A DNA stretch of 64,000 nt from positions 20,961,001 through 21,025,000 of the forward strand of contig OY987265.1 in the NCBI GenBank assembly GCA_963920665.1, written 5' to 3'. The position numbers and the translations under genes were made by a program. The notes under the pieces are model-generated. The model saw only the letters and a list, made by a program, of their open reading frames with translations. It had not been told where the DNA came from and searched no databases. The DNA is from Straminergon stramineum (taxonomy: Eukaryota > Streptophyta > Bryopsida > Hypnales > Calliergonaceae). Shown in pieces: positions 12,830 to 26,451 of the stretch. Position 1 is the first letter of the stretch. Every line of letters begins with the position of its first letter.

Positions 12830-15800
12830 AAATCATTTATATCTCCCTTTTGTTAATGTGATGTTTGGCAACTCTGTTTGCCTTATTCATCTGATACAAG
12901 CTCTGAAGAGCGTTGTTTCTCTTTGTGCTTCTTCCTCTTGGAATGTTCTCGCTCATCCGTTGGTGGTTTATCATGTGTTCAGTTTCATTCGCCCCTTTCA
13001 TCTGATATTTGATTGCATTGTCACTCTCCATTTATGATAGTTTGTCAAGGAAGAGATGCAGAACGTAGAAATATGACAGAATCCTTATGATTATGGAGCA
13101 CCTAAAAGCATCGCCCTGACTAGAAATTATAATTTGGCGATTCATCGAAGAATTGGAATGTTCACGAAATATGTCCATGTATCACCCAATCAGAGGCATC
13201 TGCAATGATTTGAATAGTACGTCTGGTAAAGAAATCAGAGCCTGAAGCATGAATTGCCGATCTGATAATCTCAATTGCCGATCGTGGATTGTGAACCGCA
13301 TTCGTCACAAAAACGTTCTTTCGCCATAACAATGCAGTTTGATGTAATACAGTGCCGCGTAAGACAGTGCGGAATTGAAGGTCGGGTTTAACGCTAAAGC
13401 TGCCTCCGCTCTGAAGCATCCTGTAACGTATGGGTATAATTTGGAGTTCGTGAAGATTTCAGGCTGAGGACTGATATAGTATGCAGTACTATTCTAACTT
13501 CCAGAGTTTATAACTAATTCTAGAGGAATAGAAGATCATGAATGAAAGTACGTTAGATGTTCTACTTTTCGTCCCAAGCATTCTGATTGAAAAACAGCTC
13601 TTGGGAAGGTCATGCAGTAATGTTTCTTTATCAAGTACACTTCTATGTTGCACCATGCAACAAATCATCAAGCTATCGAGGGGTAAACATTATCAGAATT
13701 AACCCTGAAGTGTTCGACCATGATGGAAAGTGAACTTCATCAAATAATTTCATGGAGGAAGCTTACTGGAAAAAAAGATATAATATGTCAATCGAATGAA
13801 GAAAGAAGCCCCTCATAAAACAATGATGTTGTTTGTTGAATCCATTTCAATTGTTTTTTATGAATTTACTGAAATCCTTACACTATTATTGGGTTGGGAT
13901 AATTACAAACTCCAATGCATTTAGGGGAGCTTTAGCAACTTTTCAATATGTTGGGGGAAGCCTTACTCACCTCCTTAGGAGATTGCAAGATTCTTTAGTG
14001 AATTCAGATGAAGTCTTTTTTAGTTATCTTCTCATCTCCTTCCACGTGCATTCTTTCAATGAGTTGGGGGAATGAGGGCTTCTTATTGTGACTCCCCCTA
14101 ATTATAAAAGAAAAAGCATTTTGAAAATGCAAGGTTTTGCAACATTCTATATTTTTACAACTATGAACAGTCAATTTTCCTTCAAGGAGGTTCGGTAGGT
14201 TCATTTAATCCTCAATGGCTTGCAGTTGCAAATAGTGGTCACAATTGGGTTTTTTTTGTGTATGACATTAAAGCTACCATGATTGTGATTACATAGGGTT
14301 TTTTTTTGTATTTAACATGAAACCAATAGAGGGTGTACGAATTGAGATATAGAATAGTGACAAAAGTTTGTACTCATGTTAAATTGGATCTAATGACACA
14401 TGGAACTTCTAATTTTAATAGTTATTGTACCTCCTACATGTCTAAGAAGATACAAAATGGTCATGTATTCTACATAATTATATGTTGCCATATTTGAACA
14501 TGATTAGGTTTAGATGTTAACATGACATCCACGTAAAAGGTGTTGATTGTTGAATCTAATGCTACATGATTTGCTAGATTTACTACATAATTTGTATTTT
14601 GAAATTCAAGTATGGTATATGTAAGCCCTTTAATGGTTAAGGGTTTGGTTTCAATCTGGCCAATGAAAAAATGACTAGCAACAAGACAATCTAATCAAGA
14701 ATGCTAGAAAGATTGGATCTTTGCCATCAACTTCCAATTCTCATACAAAGTTATGCAAATTTGAAAACAAGCTTGATTTATTTCTAAATGAGAAAATGCT
14801 TTAAAATGTTACAAATAAAACTTGAAATATTGTAGTAACAAATAGATATTTATATTTCTTTCAAAAGTAATTTTAAGTGTTTGAGATATGTGAACACAAT
14901 TGTATTCTAAGAAAATTCTTTACAAGTTGCAATTGAAAAATAAAATAAAATGTCTCAATATTGTACTCATCTTACAAAATATATCATAAATTTCTAATGC
15001 ATTTTTTATGTAGGAACAATGTAAAATCCATTATTTTGTCCATGCATTATGTGTTGTAATTAGTTATTTTTTTATTTCCTTTTAAGTTTAAGATATTACT
15101 AGCATACTAGTATATATGCTAACAAATTATTAAGAGAACCTACAATTAGTATATGTTGAAGGTTCAAAGAAAATCTAACCTTGTAAAGGTAGAATGATCA
15201 TTGAATAACCTTTCAAAATCTCTCATTCCATATGTTCCATGTTGATATTGTATTTGGAATCCAAGAAATGTTTATTTTAGTTTTATATAAAGATGAGATC
15301 ACATGTGCCATAAAAACTCCTAGAAGACAATATTTTTAGCCTATTCTTCACTGATAATGTAAACAACATGGTCACTTGGTGCAAGATCCTAAATCAGTTC
15401 ATGTAGGAATAGGAAGGAAAGAAAAAATTACAAAAGTAAAGATTATACATCTAGATTCTTTTCATGCTATAATTTTTTTGTACCTCCAAAGCTCCAAATC
15501 TACAATCTCCTCCCTACCACGGACTTTTATTGCATCCTCAACAATGATCCTCGATCTAATTGGTATATTAGCCCTCCAAATTTATTTTTAACTTCTAATT
15601 AGTAAATAATTAGAACTTGAAATTACTATTATTGGAAGCATATCCACAAATACTTTGAATAGGCATAAGAAATCCAAATGTAGACATTAGACCATCAAAA
15701 ATAGCCCCTTCAAAATCAAGCTAGAAGAAAAAATTATAGAGGCCTCAACAAATCATGCCTAAGAAGGAAATCAAACAAATTGCATTACAATTTGTATAAT

Positions 15801-18420
15801 CTTGGTCTTGTGGCTTAGTTTCAGTGGGATCTAGTTAAATGGTCTAAAGTCTAAATTGGAATATTCATGTACCTAATTTATATGATTTGTGGTGGACTTT
15901 TAACAATAGTACTTTCAAATTCTATTTCTATACTAGTCAAAAGTTAGAAATAAATTTGGTCAACCAATTTTATTGATAAAATGTTTTGCCAAATCAAATG
16001 TTAGACTTCACTACCAAGTATTGGATTCAAGATTTTAAAGTTTTAAAAGTTTGTAGTGCTTTATTTTTACAATTTGGGTGTTGATTTATAATATTTTTCT
16101 ATTAATCATGAATAATGTCAATTATTATATTCAATTTATAAAAAAAATATTTTTATTAATGCTTTAATGATACCCTTTTATAAGAGGTTATTGATCAAAA
16201 TATTAGAGTCACATGAATGAGTTTAAAGATTTAAAAAGAATGCCACACTAGTACTACAGCTAAATACAATGTTTGTCAAAAAATCTAGAATGAGTTGAAA
16301 TTATTAGGAGACTATTTTCCAATTTCGTTCAGTAAATTTACAAAGGACATGAAAGCATTCAGGAAGTGAACTCTAATTTTTGAAAATATGGATTATTTGT
16401 CATTGCAATGGACTTGTAGTTCAAGTATTGTAATAGTAGCAAAAAGTAGCAAAAAATTATTAAATTAATCAATAGCTTAGCTACATAAGTCTAGTGTTTA
16501 TACTAGCCCCTAAATGCCCAAGCCTTTTCAAGTATGTTTTCACTATGAAAAAAGAGCATTGGCTTGTAGTTATCCTCAATGAAGCAAATTGTGTTTTTTT
16601 CCAAATCTAACCATATAGATGTTAATAGAGCTTGTTTGTTAGTATGCACACCAATTTTGAGTGCGAAATTTCCTAGGAGTTGTGAGATTATACCAAAGGA
16701 AATATACATTTTCTATTTTTAGTACGTTGTCTTTGTCCACAATGTTTCAAAAATTTGCATATATATGTTTTTTGGAATTGGAGGTAAAATGACCAACTTC
16801 AAAGAGTGTTGGCAGACTAAAATTCACTTCCAAAAAACTTCATTTCACATGAAAAGACATCAAACTCATTACACAATCCACCTTGCAATTGTTGAAATGT
16901 AATTTTTGTTTATAAGTAGAAATTGCAAATAGCTTCAAATAAACACTTGCATGTTGAAATTTTCAATGGTGAAAATCATGAAAAGACTTTAAACTGTTCA
17001 TTGGGACCATTCTCAAAGCAAATGGATAAGTACAATTTCTTAGATTTCAAATCAAATGAAATTGCCAAGCTTTGCATAAAGCCGGGAATTGAAGTAAAAT
17101 TAGCAAGCTTTACACTACACTTTAGTACACATATGCCTTTGAAGACCTCTCAATAATTGAATATGTACTTTTCTCAATGAAAAATGAAAATTTTCCACAG
17201 TTAACCCTCAAAACTGCCCGAAAAAAATTTTAGACCAGTCACAGGAATTTAACTGCCCAAGCAAAAATGGGCCTGAAATTTCAGATCGACCATATATGGT
17301 CGACTGGGCAGTTAGGGACTAGACTATCAAACAATAATGGAAAATGTCTTCTTCAAAATTTATAATTGTTGTATTTTAAGTATATAGTCAAACTCAAACA
17401 ATTTGTGATTGAATGTCTTAATTTCCAATTCATTCATATCATTGACCCAATTCCTTATTATGAATTCTATTTAGTGGATAAAATGTTCAATTGAAAATTC
17501 TACAATTAGGATTTAGATTTTTTTTCATGAATGTACAAAATTGTTTTTTTTCTTCATTGTCAAAATTTGACTTTAAAGTGATATTTAGCACAACTTTGAG
17601 AGGTGCAAGCATGTGAGCCCATGAACCTAGAAAACTATAATCCTATATTGTAAGTGTCCATATTATAAAAACCTTCTATGATTATAGTGTAATCATGGTA
17701 TAGATACCTATCTTATAGGTGTTTATATTACAAGTAAATTCAATGGTTGTAGGATATCTACTTATACATATACTCAAGGTTCACATGCTTGCATTTCTTA
17801 ACTTACACACTAGCATATTTGGCACATCCTTTGGAATTTGGGGATAGATGATTTATATACTAATGCTCATGGTTTAATATATCTTGTTGGTCATAAAATG
17901 CATTAAATATGGATTTTATTTCAAAATTTATTACTAAAAAGTTGATGAATTTTTTTTAAATGATTGACTATGTAATTGTAAACTAAAATATAATGCATCA
18001 GTATTTTCTAAAAATGAATATTAATTCTTCAAATACATCTTCAAAAACAATTCTCATAAACTTCTCAAAAATAAAAATAAATAAATAAATACACATACAT
18101 ATATGGATATTAATCCTTAAACGGGACATTCAGTGTTTGGGCTTGGTCAAACTTTACAAGGTTTCTACATCAAAACTCATGTTTCAAAAATTTGATCTTT
18201 TTCACATGTATTGATATATTTCTAAAATTTATTCTTATTTTTTCATAATTAAAAACTTCAAATTGAATTTTCTATGATTCTTTAAAGAAATTTATTGTAA
18301 AAATTGTAGTAATTACAAGAATGCTTAAAACAATATAATTTTTATATGGAAAATGAACATTATAGTGAAAAACATCATGGTGTAATTAATATATTCCTTA
18401 ACCCAAAAAGGATGCCATAG
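12830..18420. other. Intergenic DNA downstream of eL43
   Basis: Transcribed 3' flank at first, then A+T-rich DNA. I examined the short ORFs here (for example 13162-13419 minus and 13833-14075 plus) and found no codon signal, motif or exon structure. One stem-loop at 17250-17314 is listed separately. No tRNA or snoRNA was recognised. Confidence 0.55.
17250..17314. repeat. Nested inverted repeat
   Basis: TAACTGCCCA at 17250-17259 pairs with TGGGCAGTTA at 17305-17314. Between them is a perfect 16-base palindrome, CGACCATATATGGTCG, at 17287-17302. It may be a short non-autonomous element or a protein-binding site. It is unrelated to the CCGCGCGG family. Confidence 0.7.
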
Positions 18421-18493
18421 ACGTTTAGTGTCCAATGAATGACAAGGCATTCTCCTGTATTGGACAGAAATTCAACTATTCATCCTTGAAATT
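18421..18493 (+). repeat. Dispersed repeat family, copy 2 (diverged)
   Basis: It shares TTAGTGTCCAATGAATGAC and TTCATCCTTGAAATT with the copies at 5891-5962 and 63541-63627. It is the most diverged of the three. Confidence 0.45.
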
Positions 18494-21480
18494 AGTGGTG
18501 GAAAGTGGAGATCTTCTACATTACTTTGACTTCAAATGAGTTCTTTTGATTTTTTTAATACCAACTATTCCCACGGTTTTAGAAATGATGATTTCCACAT
18601 GGACCCCCCGCGTCTGTCTAGGGTTAAACTCACACCAAAAGAAATTTGATAGAAAATTTCAAAAGTGGTATATTATGAGCTTTCAAAAGACTATCTTCAA
18701 AGTGTCACAAAAATTACAAATTTCAAAATTTCAGAAATAAATTGGAAAAAAAATAAATTTGGAAGCTACATTGTCTTAGATAAGCTTAAAAGCATTTAAA
18801 ATCAAGAACTACATGAAAAATTCAAGGTTTGACTTTCAAAATGCTCTTTGGGCTTGTAATGTCCTTTAAGGGGTAACAATTCAATAGGACACTTAGAACA
18901 AAAAAATTTCCACTATGTCATTCATGAGCCAAAAATAATATGGTATTATACCCAATAATTAAGACAAATCTATTTTCCAAGTTCCCTTATTAATTGCCAC
19001 CAAAATGTTGACTGTAGTTGAATGTCTTTTGTATTTTCTACTTTTCAACATATGAATGCTTCATTACTTGAGAAGAGAGTGATTATGTCCTTTTATATCA
19101 CTTCATAATTTGTAACTTCACTAATTTGAAGTTGCACTTGTCAACCTTATTAGTGCAAAGGATTGTTTTGTCTATTTCTTAAATGTATGTTCACTAATTG
19201 CGTCATTTTGTCAATTGTTAGTCATTAAAGATTAGAGCCTCTCACACTTCTCTTCAAAATAACTAAAATATCTAGATACAAGCATTTCTTATTCAATGTG
19301 ATGTCCACCTTGAAATTATACTCGGGCAAAGGTTAGCTTGGGGTATCACTTTTTGGACACACTAATTAGGTGATTTTGGTTTAAAACCTCTAAAGTTTGT
19401 CTAATTTGTTCATTTGATCAATTAAGAAGATCCTAGGATGAAAAAAAATTCTTGTAACTCAACAAGATAAAAATATATATTCCTAATGAGTTTGTTTTTT
19501 AAATTTGAAATTTTTGGATCTATTCATAGACATGAGAAAAAATGCTAAAATTTGTGGATTTGTGGGCATCATAATGCACAATTTATTTAATTTTTATTGA
19601 TAAAATTAATTATTTTATGTAGTGGACCACTAAAGATAAGTCATATCCAAAAATCATATAAAAATAAAATTATTTGATATTCCAAATGCTTGTTATTGAG
19701 GATTTTATGTACATAGGACAAAACTTACTTTTTCAACTAAAAAATTCATTGATTGTGATGAATTTTTTTTCTTGATACATTATCAGTCTAGGTAGATTAA
19801 ATGACATTTTGTGAAATCATACTTTATTATATTTAAAAGATGAGGTCATTTAACAAAAGGGAGTGGACTAACATTGTAGTTAAGACAACCTTTTGGGGTA
19901 CCCCAAGGTGACCATTGTCCACTCAACAACCTTCATCTCAAGAAACCTCAAGACTCTTGAAAGTTGTCTAGTCTATACTACATCCAAACCAAGATTCAAT
20001 TGCCTAAGCAATGCAACAACTATCATTAGCCTTTGAAGAACAAAGAGGTCTAAAATTAGGTCTCAAGTTTTTTGGAGACCAATTTTGAGTGAGTCATTGG
20101 ATGACTTTTGGAGTGTTTTTTTATAAAACATAATCTTGAACCTTCAAGGGTTAATTTTTTTGGTTAATTTGTAGTGACACTAATTTACAAATATCACTAA
20201 TTTTTTCCCTCCATAAACAAGGTATGGAATCAATGAAACTTGATCCCATGCCAAATATTCCCATCAATTCCATACTATGAGGTGTTCTCTAGGTATAGGC
20301 AACTAGACTATGTGTTCAAAAATGTCATTTTTAAAGATTTTGAGACTTTGACAATTTTATTTAAATGGTTGTAAGTCTCCTCAAAGTGATTGAAACCTAA
20401 GGGTGTTATGAACCATGTGCACATCTACCCACAAAAATTTCTTCTTTGCTTAAATATAAGTTTTCCTTTTAGATAATTAGACTTTTTTTGACAAAAACAA
20501 TGTGCAATGGTTTTGGAGATGTAGTTCAAAAACAATTATATAATCTTTGAAACCAAAGTTTCAAATTATTGAACCATGACTTTCCCTTGTAGATATCAAT
20601 TTTAGACTGTAGTTACCAAAACAAATATAAGTAAATTTGCATAATATTATTTATATCTAAAATTTAAAAAATAGAAATATTCTATATTTTTTGTTACAAT
20701 AAGAATTGAAATGATACAAAAAGTGATGTACAAATGTATCATGATATTCACATATCATTAGATTTCTAGAATGATATTTATTTCTTTGAAATGTAATTTA
20801 TTTATTTATTTTTATCATTCACTATTTTTTATACATTGTTGTTGCAATTTGAGTGCTTACCTTTAAAATTAAAAAGAATTGATATATTGCTAAAAAAAAA
20901 TTGATATATTGATATATTTCTATTTCTCTTTGGGATTGAAAAACATTTTAAATTGATATCAAATTTCAATAGATATTAACCTCTTTTTAAAAATCAATGT
21001 CTAATTAAAGGTTTTTTCATGTACTAAATCATGCTACATTTATTGCAGTCACTACATCACTCATTTAATTTCAAAATTGATGAGTAGCCCATATCTTGAG
21101 AACACCCTAGATCTATATATAATACATTGTGATTAAAAGAGTTAATGTCAATTTCATTAAATTGGTTGTATTGCATGCACCAATAATTGTGACATATATC
21201 TTCACAAAGGCCTAATTGCATGTCATAAACTACAATTAGTGTAGATTTTGGGTTCAAGCCACACATCTTTAACTTCACCGAAGAAGTAGAATATGACCAA
21301 TTTAACAAAATTGATGTTATTTCTATATATAGGACACAAAAGTAAAAGTTAAATAAGAAAGAGTATTTATAAACACTTTGATCCTTGCATAGCACATAAA
21401 AGCAAAAATAAAGTTTTCATTTAATTGCTTTTGCTTTAATATCCTTTACTGTACTTGGATCAAAGTGCTTATAATTATCC
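18494..21480. other. A+T-rich intergenic DNA
   Basis: No supported gene. The minus ORF at 21057-21395 lacks motifs and has A+T-driven composition. Confidence 0.55.
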
Positions 21481-21537
21481 AAGCAACGAAGTTGAAGCTG
21501 GTCTGAGTGAAGCCTCGGTAGTCATGTGTTCTGGGTG

Positions 21538-21546
21538 TATATAAAT
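21538..21546 (+). promoter_or_regulatory. TATA box of the RING-finger gene
   Basis: TATATAAAT sits at the edge where A+T-rich DNA gives way to more GC-rich DNA, about 480 bp before the chosen ATG. Transcription would start near 21570. An untranslated exon followed by an intron ending near 21888 would fit but is not proven. Confidence 0.5.
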
Positions 21547-21798
21547 TGCAGCTTGCATAGCAGAGAGCTTCACATCTTTCCAGTTAAGTTGAACTCACTT
21601 CACAAATCGAGACTGCGATACCGGCCTGATTGTGCTCTGATTCCTTCCTCTGGACGCCCGCATGTACGAGTTTCATACTCTCGATCTTAGTTAATTACTG
21701 TGCATGAATTACTTATGTTCATTTGCATTGAATAATCTCGAATTGATTAATTAATAAGTGACAGTTTTCTAGAATTTCCCTTACCTGTGAATCAATCC

Positions 21799-22021
21799 TG
21801 CAATTGATGCTGCAAGGCACAGATTTCTCCGCATTTTGTGACACTCGGAGAAAAGAAAGGCTTCCTAACTATATTACTAACTGCTGCAGTGTTCGTCTAC
21901 TCAGAAATTCAAGCAACCCAATTCTAGCTTGCAATTGATACTGGAAGGTGGAAAATCTCCGCATTTTGTAACAAACAGACATACTGCTGCAGTCCGTGTT
22001 CGTTTGCTCAGCAAGCACCCT
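21799..22021 (+). repeat. Imperfect tandem duplication in the RING gene leader
   Basis: Two consecutive units, 21799-21912 and 21929-22021, share TGCAATTGAT, CTCCGCATTTTGT and CTGCTGCAGT followed by GTTCGT and CTCAG. The second unit abuts the chosen start codon at 22022. The duplication therefore shaped the leader or an N-terminal extension. Confidence 0.7.
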
Positions 22022-22699
22022 ATGGGGGATTCGAATAATATACTGCCCGCCTGGGGCTGCAACATCTGCTTCGAGGAATCCCGAAACCCCGTCTGCACAT
22101 CGTGCGGACATCTCTTCTGCTGGTCCTGCCTGTACCCATGGGTCCACGACATGGCCAAACCGTGCCCTGTGTGCCGATCCTCTCTCACCCTCCACGCCAG
22201 CATCATCCCCGTCTATGTGACCACACAAACGGAACCTCCACTAGCTGCAAATGCTGCTGCAACAATTCCACCTCGGCCCCATCCACGAGCACCAACTAGT
22301 TCAACGCCTGACCACGATTCGAACGCGGTTCACCAGCTGTATCGTGAGCCTGTGGGTGACCATGATTCGAGCGCGGTAAACTTGTACCGTGAAACTGTGG
22401 GTCACGTGCGGCGACTGGAAGCCATCGAGCGCGCAAGGCTTGCAGGAGAAGAGGAGGGCATTGCGCAGATGCAAAATCTCGTCGACGCCGACGCTCGGAG
22501 TCTGGCTCGCCTGAGGCGAGAATTGAAGGAGCTGAGAAGGAGGAATCAAGCTTTGGTTGTGTCAAGTGCTGTGAGTGGGACGGGTCAGGCTTCCACCAGG
22601 AACTCCCTTAGCCATGGCGTCATGGACATTGATCGTGCTCATGGTACAGAGGTTATCAGGAGGGTCCTGAATGCCATTTTGGGGCGCCGCCTCCAGTAG
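22022..22699 (+). CDS. RING-finger (C3HC4) E3 ubiquitin ligase, RMA/RNF5-like RING
   Basis: Probable E3 ubiquitin ligase. From the ATG at 22022 it has 225 residues. The C3HC4 RING spans about residues 13-51 with CNICFEE, CGHLFCWSCL and CPVCRSSL; the CGHLFCW-CL-W spacing is that of RMA1/RNF5-type ligases. A Pro-rich linker follows, then two near-identical 15-residue repeats (DHDSNAVHQLYREPVG and DHDSSAVNLYRETVG), then a charged coiled-coil at about residues 120-175. RMA proteins usually end in a membrane anchor; I see none here, so it is probably soluble. An in-frame start at 21929 would add 31 residues, but these lie in the duplicated leader, begin with TTG rather than ATG, and look non-conserved. 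The C-rich coding block contrasts with A+T-rich surroundings and is intact. Confidence 0.88.
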   Translation: MGDSNNILPAWGCNICFEESRNPVCTSCGHLFCWSCLYPWVHDMAKPCPVCRSSLTLHASIIPVYVTTQTEPPLAANAAATIPPRPHPRAPTSSTPDHDSNAVHQLYREPVGDHDSSAVNLYRETVGHVRRLEAIERARLAGEEEGIAQMQNLVDADARSLARLRRELKELRRRNQALVVSSAVSGTGQASTRNSLSHGVMDIDRAHGTEVIRRVLNAILGRRLQ

Positions 22700-25600
22700 A
22701 CAATTTGTTTTCGATCATGCATTTGGCCATATGGAGTAACACACTTCACATAGCCAAGTGTATGACTGTGACTTTGGTCATACGTGGTAAGAGGCACCTA
22801 AAATCAATCAAACAAGGAATTGAGGATGGTTCCTATTACGGAGTATTAAACTACAGTATCCAAAACATCAATTTTTGTTAAAGCTAGTGGTGTAATTCCA
22901 GCGCCAAAAATCATGACATGTATGCACAAGAAGTTCTGAAAGGTCTAGGATATGTATGGATTTATTTTTCAAAAAAAGTATTATGAAAAGTGCCAAAGTT
23001 TTTGGAATACCACCATTTTAACGAAATTGACATTCCAAGTTTCTGTTGGAGACTGTTGGAAGTCAAAAGGGAATTCTAGACTCTCTTTGCATGCATTTTT
23101 TGAACACTTTATGAATAATTAAACTATGAATTTTCATAGTGTTGAAAATAGGAGCACACTTTTGAGATTGACATATATGCAGAGTAAATTAAGAAATTCC
23201 TGCACCAATTGATGATCAAGCTAGGTGCAAACTCAAAGTAGAACTTACAGTAAGACTTTTAGATTTCAGTAGAAGATTTTCCTGCAGACTCTAAATGACA
23301 GTCTTTGTATTAGCAGGGTAAGATCACTGTCTTTCCTGAAAATCAAAATGTTGCTCATCCTGTTCATTGTGAAGATTGTTGTACAATTTGCTAGAGTTCA
23401 GAGTATCTCCACATGTTGGTCATTAGTACTACACATGATGATGCTGCCTAGTTTCAAAAGGTTTTGGCATATGGACGTACTTCTTGCTCCCATTTAACAA
23501 GTCTGGTAACCCAGATGGATCAGAAACAAAAACATGTGATTTGCCATCTCGCCATCAAGCAGACACTTGAACTTCTTGGCTTGCACCACTGCTTTATGAA
23601 CCCCATATTCTTTTAAATAGAGGAATTTCGTGAATTGTATTTAAGAAATTGGAGCAGTTTTTTCAATGCCCAACTGAAAACTGAAGGTCAAATCTACACT
23701 AATCCTAGATTTTGGATCTCAAGGTTTTACTTGGGCACCTCTGTATTGAGTTTTGAATGGAGAAAGGCTTTACTTAGATGGTAGAAGATACCAAAGCCCA
23801 TGTGTGGGCTGAACATAAGCTAAAAGTCTTTCACTAGTTATCCACAAACCATGTGGGATAACTAACAACCTTGGGCTGCCTTTGACTACAAGCAACACCC
23901 AATAGACTCTAAATCTAACTAAGACTCTAATCCTACTCCTAGGGCTGTATGTACACGATCTACACTAAGATGTGCATGATCTTCAACACTCTGAACCCAT
24001 CTGAACACTTGATAGTTATGGTTATTATCGCTGTAAGCTTTAAAAGTACTCCGTACTAGTTTTTAGAGTTTTGAGAAGCTTGAATGTCACATTAATTTTC
24101 TGGCTTTCTGAAATCCAACATTTGACAAAGTGTGTCTGTTATAGCAAATATTTAGTGAGAATTATGCTGCACTTAACAGTCAGTAATCCTCCCTAGCAAG
24201 GATAGCATCAAGGTGAACAAAGAAACTCAACTACTGGTCTCTTTTTGGCATGCCATGCCATCTCACAATGTCATTTCTCTTTTGAGGTTCAGATGGCAAA
24301 TTGGTAGTTGAGTATGAGAAATGTCTGAAAATGACAAAGCAGATTGTATCAGCATCATCTGCATTTTTCAAATTGACAAGTCAATTAATCCATAACTAAG
24401 GCTTAGGCACTATATGCACAAAAATTATTCTGCAGTAATATGCAGTCTTGCACATGTAATTACCCTATCTACAGGACCCCCCAAAATGCAGAGAATGACC
24501 ACTTTGGGATCAAGATTTTTGGATGCAAAAGGTTGTAAGACATGAAAATTACAATAGTAGGGTCTTAATTTCAACTTCATATTGAACACATACTAAATGC
24601 TTCAATTTGAAATTTTTTACCGTTTGTGAGATCTATGATTAACGTAGAAAGTGTTGTTTTTGTTTTAGTTTTAAATGCGTGTCCATGTGTGCGTCTCAAC
24701 TTTAAAATTCAAGAAAAATTAGAGTATGTGGAATTTAGTTTAATTTGCATATTTTAGTGCATGGGCTGAGAATTATGGCACTCAAAATTAAAACTTGAAT
24801 CCACTTTGTGGAAAACTTATAGCAAGGTGTTTACAAGCTACAATGTAGTGTTTATGTAGTCACATAATTGCACTTTTGTTCATTTTCAACTATAGTCTAA
24901 AATTTTTAGACTTTTGTCCCAATTTGAAGCATGAAATCTTTTAATGACCTTATCATGGACATAAATATTTACCTTCTTGAGAAAAAAAATCATTTGAAGG
25001 AATTATTGATGCTATTGCCCACCAAATTTCTACATTTTTTTCCAATCACTACATTTATTGTAGTGAATTGCATTGTCTCAAACACTCCACTATATATTGA
25101 AAACATGTTATACACCTTGCATTGCCATGATCCTTTTGTAAAGAGCAAAACATTGAGAATTAGTCATGGAGTCATAAAATTTTCAAAAAAGACTTGTTTA
25201 AGAATTCAAATAGTAGACTATTGTATTAAAGTAATATAAAGTAAGAGAGTAAAAAAATTTAAAAAAGTTTTAAAATACAACTTTTATAGCCTGAAGGTTG
25301 AATTTTTTGTCATTATCCTCAAAGAGCAATTGAAGTGTCATATCCATAAATATTTCAAAAACTGCCAAGTGTCCAAGTGGCAATTCTTTGTGAGCCCTTT
25401 GATAATTATATATATATACACACACACATACATATACATATAGATGCATGCCCACAAAAGTCAAACCGCAACTATTCACTCAAACCTCAAATAATAAAAT
25501 TTGGTTTTAAGAAATTTTTAGGGTTAACTCCTTAATTGCTATAAATCCCTTAAACACCATATTTTGGTGTTGCCAATAAACTTTGAACTTAAATTAAATC

Positions 25601-26140
25601 TGATCAAAGAGTTATTTTTCGTACTTTTTTTTTATTGAATATCCTTTAAAGTCTATTTTAAATATCAAAAATTGGAATTTGCAAAAAACTATTGAAGATT
25701 TTATGCAAGGGCGTTCATTTATTTTTTAGTGTTAGAGGCTCATGGAGATGAGCCTCAAATACATTGGATCTTGGAAGGGTTCACATTGGAAATTAATTTA
25801 AAAAAATTGTAGAGTAGATTTTGAGAAGCAATAAATTAATTATGGTTAGTGCATTAGTTTCATACTTTTTCATAACCTCAATTTTAGATTTGTCATATAA
25901 AACAAGGATTGAAAGACTTCAAATTACTTTCAAAGTTCTAGCACCTTCTTGATCAAATATTATAGTCTTTCAATCCATAAGTGATATTGTTGTGTTTTCT
26001 TTTCCTATGTGATCCATAATATGACTAGTTTGAATTCATACTTTTACAATTTTGAAAAAATTGAGAAAACTTATCAAAACTTGGACTCTTTGTTTTCAGC
26101 AAACTCCAAGAAGATCAAAATTGGCTTGGACATTTAGGGA
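22700..26140. other. Intergenic DNA downstream of the RING gene
   Basis: A+T-rich, with no supported gene. The plus ORF at 24931-25239 has A+T-driven composition and no motif. Confidence 0.55.
25405..25442. repeat. (TA)n(CA)n microsatellite
   Basis: A run of TATATATATA passes into CACACACACA and then imperfect CATA repeats. Confidence 0.85.
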
Positions 26141-26142
26141 TT

Positions 26143-26158
26143 AATGATGGAGGATTTT
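26143..26158. repeat. Target-site duplication, left
   Basis: AATGATGGAGGATTTT is repeated exactly at 26436-26451, framing a 277-bp insertion. Confidence 0.8.
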
Positions 26159-26435
26159 AATTTTTGAAACATACGGTCTTCAAGGGCTGCAGCTGGACTA
26201 ACACGACTCAACATCCAAGGCAACCTGATTTGTTTTTACCAGGAATTACACGCCTTGGGTATCCCTGTCAGGAACAAGTGGAGGAACAAACCCCCTCCTC
26301 ATGCGAACAAAACAACACAGGGAGCCCCCATGCAAGCAATGTCATCATGGGGAGTTGAACCAGGAACCTCATGGTTTCCATAGAAGTCTCGTTCCCTTGG
26401 CCTTCACCCAGGGTAGTTTAAGGTCATTGTGGACC
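26159..26435 (-). mobile_element. tRNA-derived SINE
   Basis: A 277-bp GC-richer block sits in A+T-rich DNA between 16-base direct repeats, the mark of LINE-type target-primed insertion. On the minus strand it reads GGTGAAGGCCAAGGG followed about 30 bases later by GGTTCAACTCC, which is a good RNA polymerase III B box; the A box is degenerate. The head is therefore at 26435. The small ORF inside (26164-26358) is incidental. The tRNA parent cannot be named by eye. Confidence 0.65.
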
Positions 26436-26451
26436 AATGATGGAGGATTTT
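26436..26451. repeat. Target-site duplication, right
   Basis: AATGATGGAGGATTTT, identical to 26143-26158. Confidence 0.8.
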
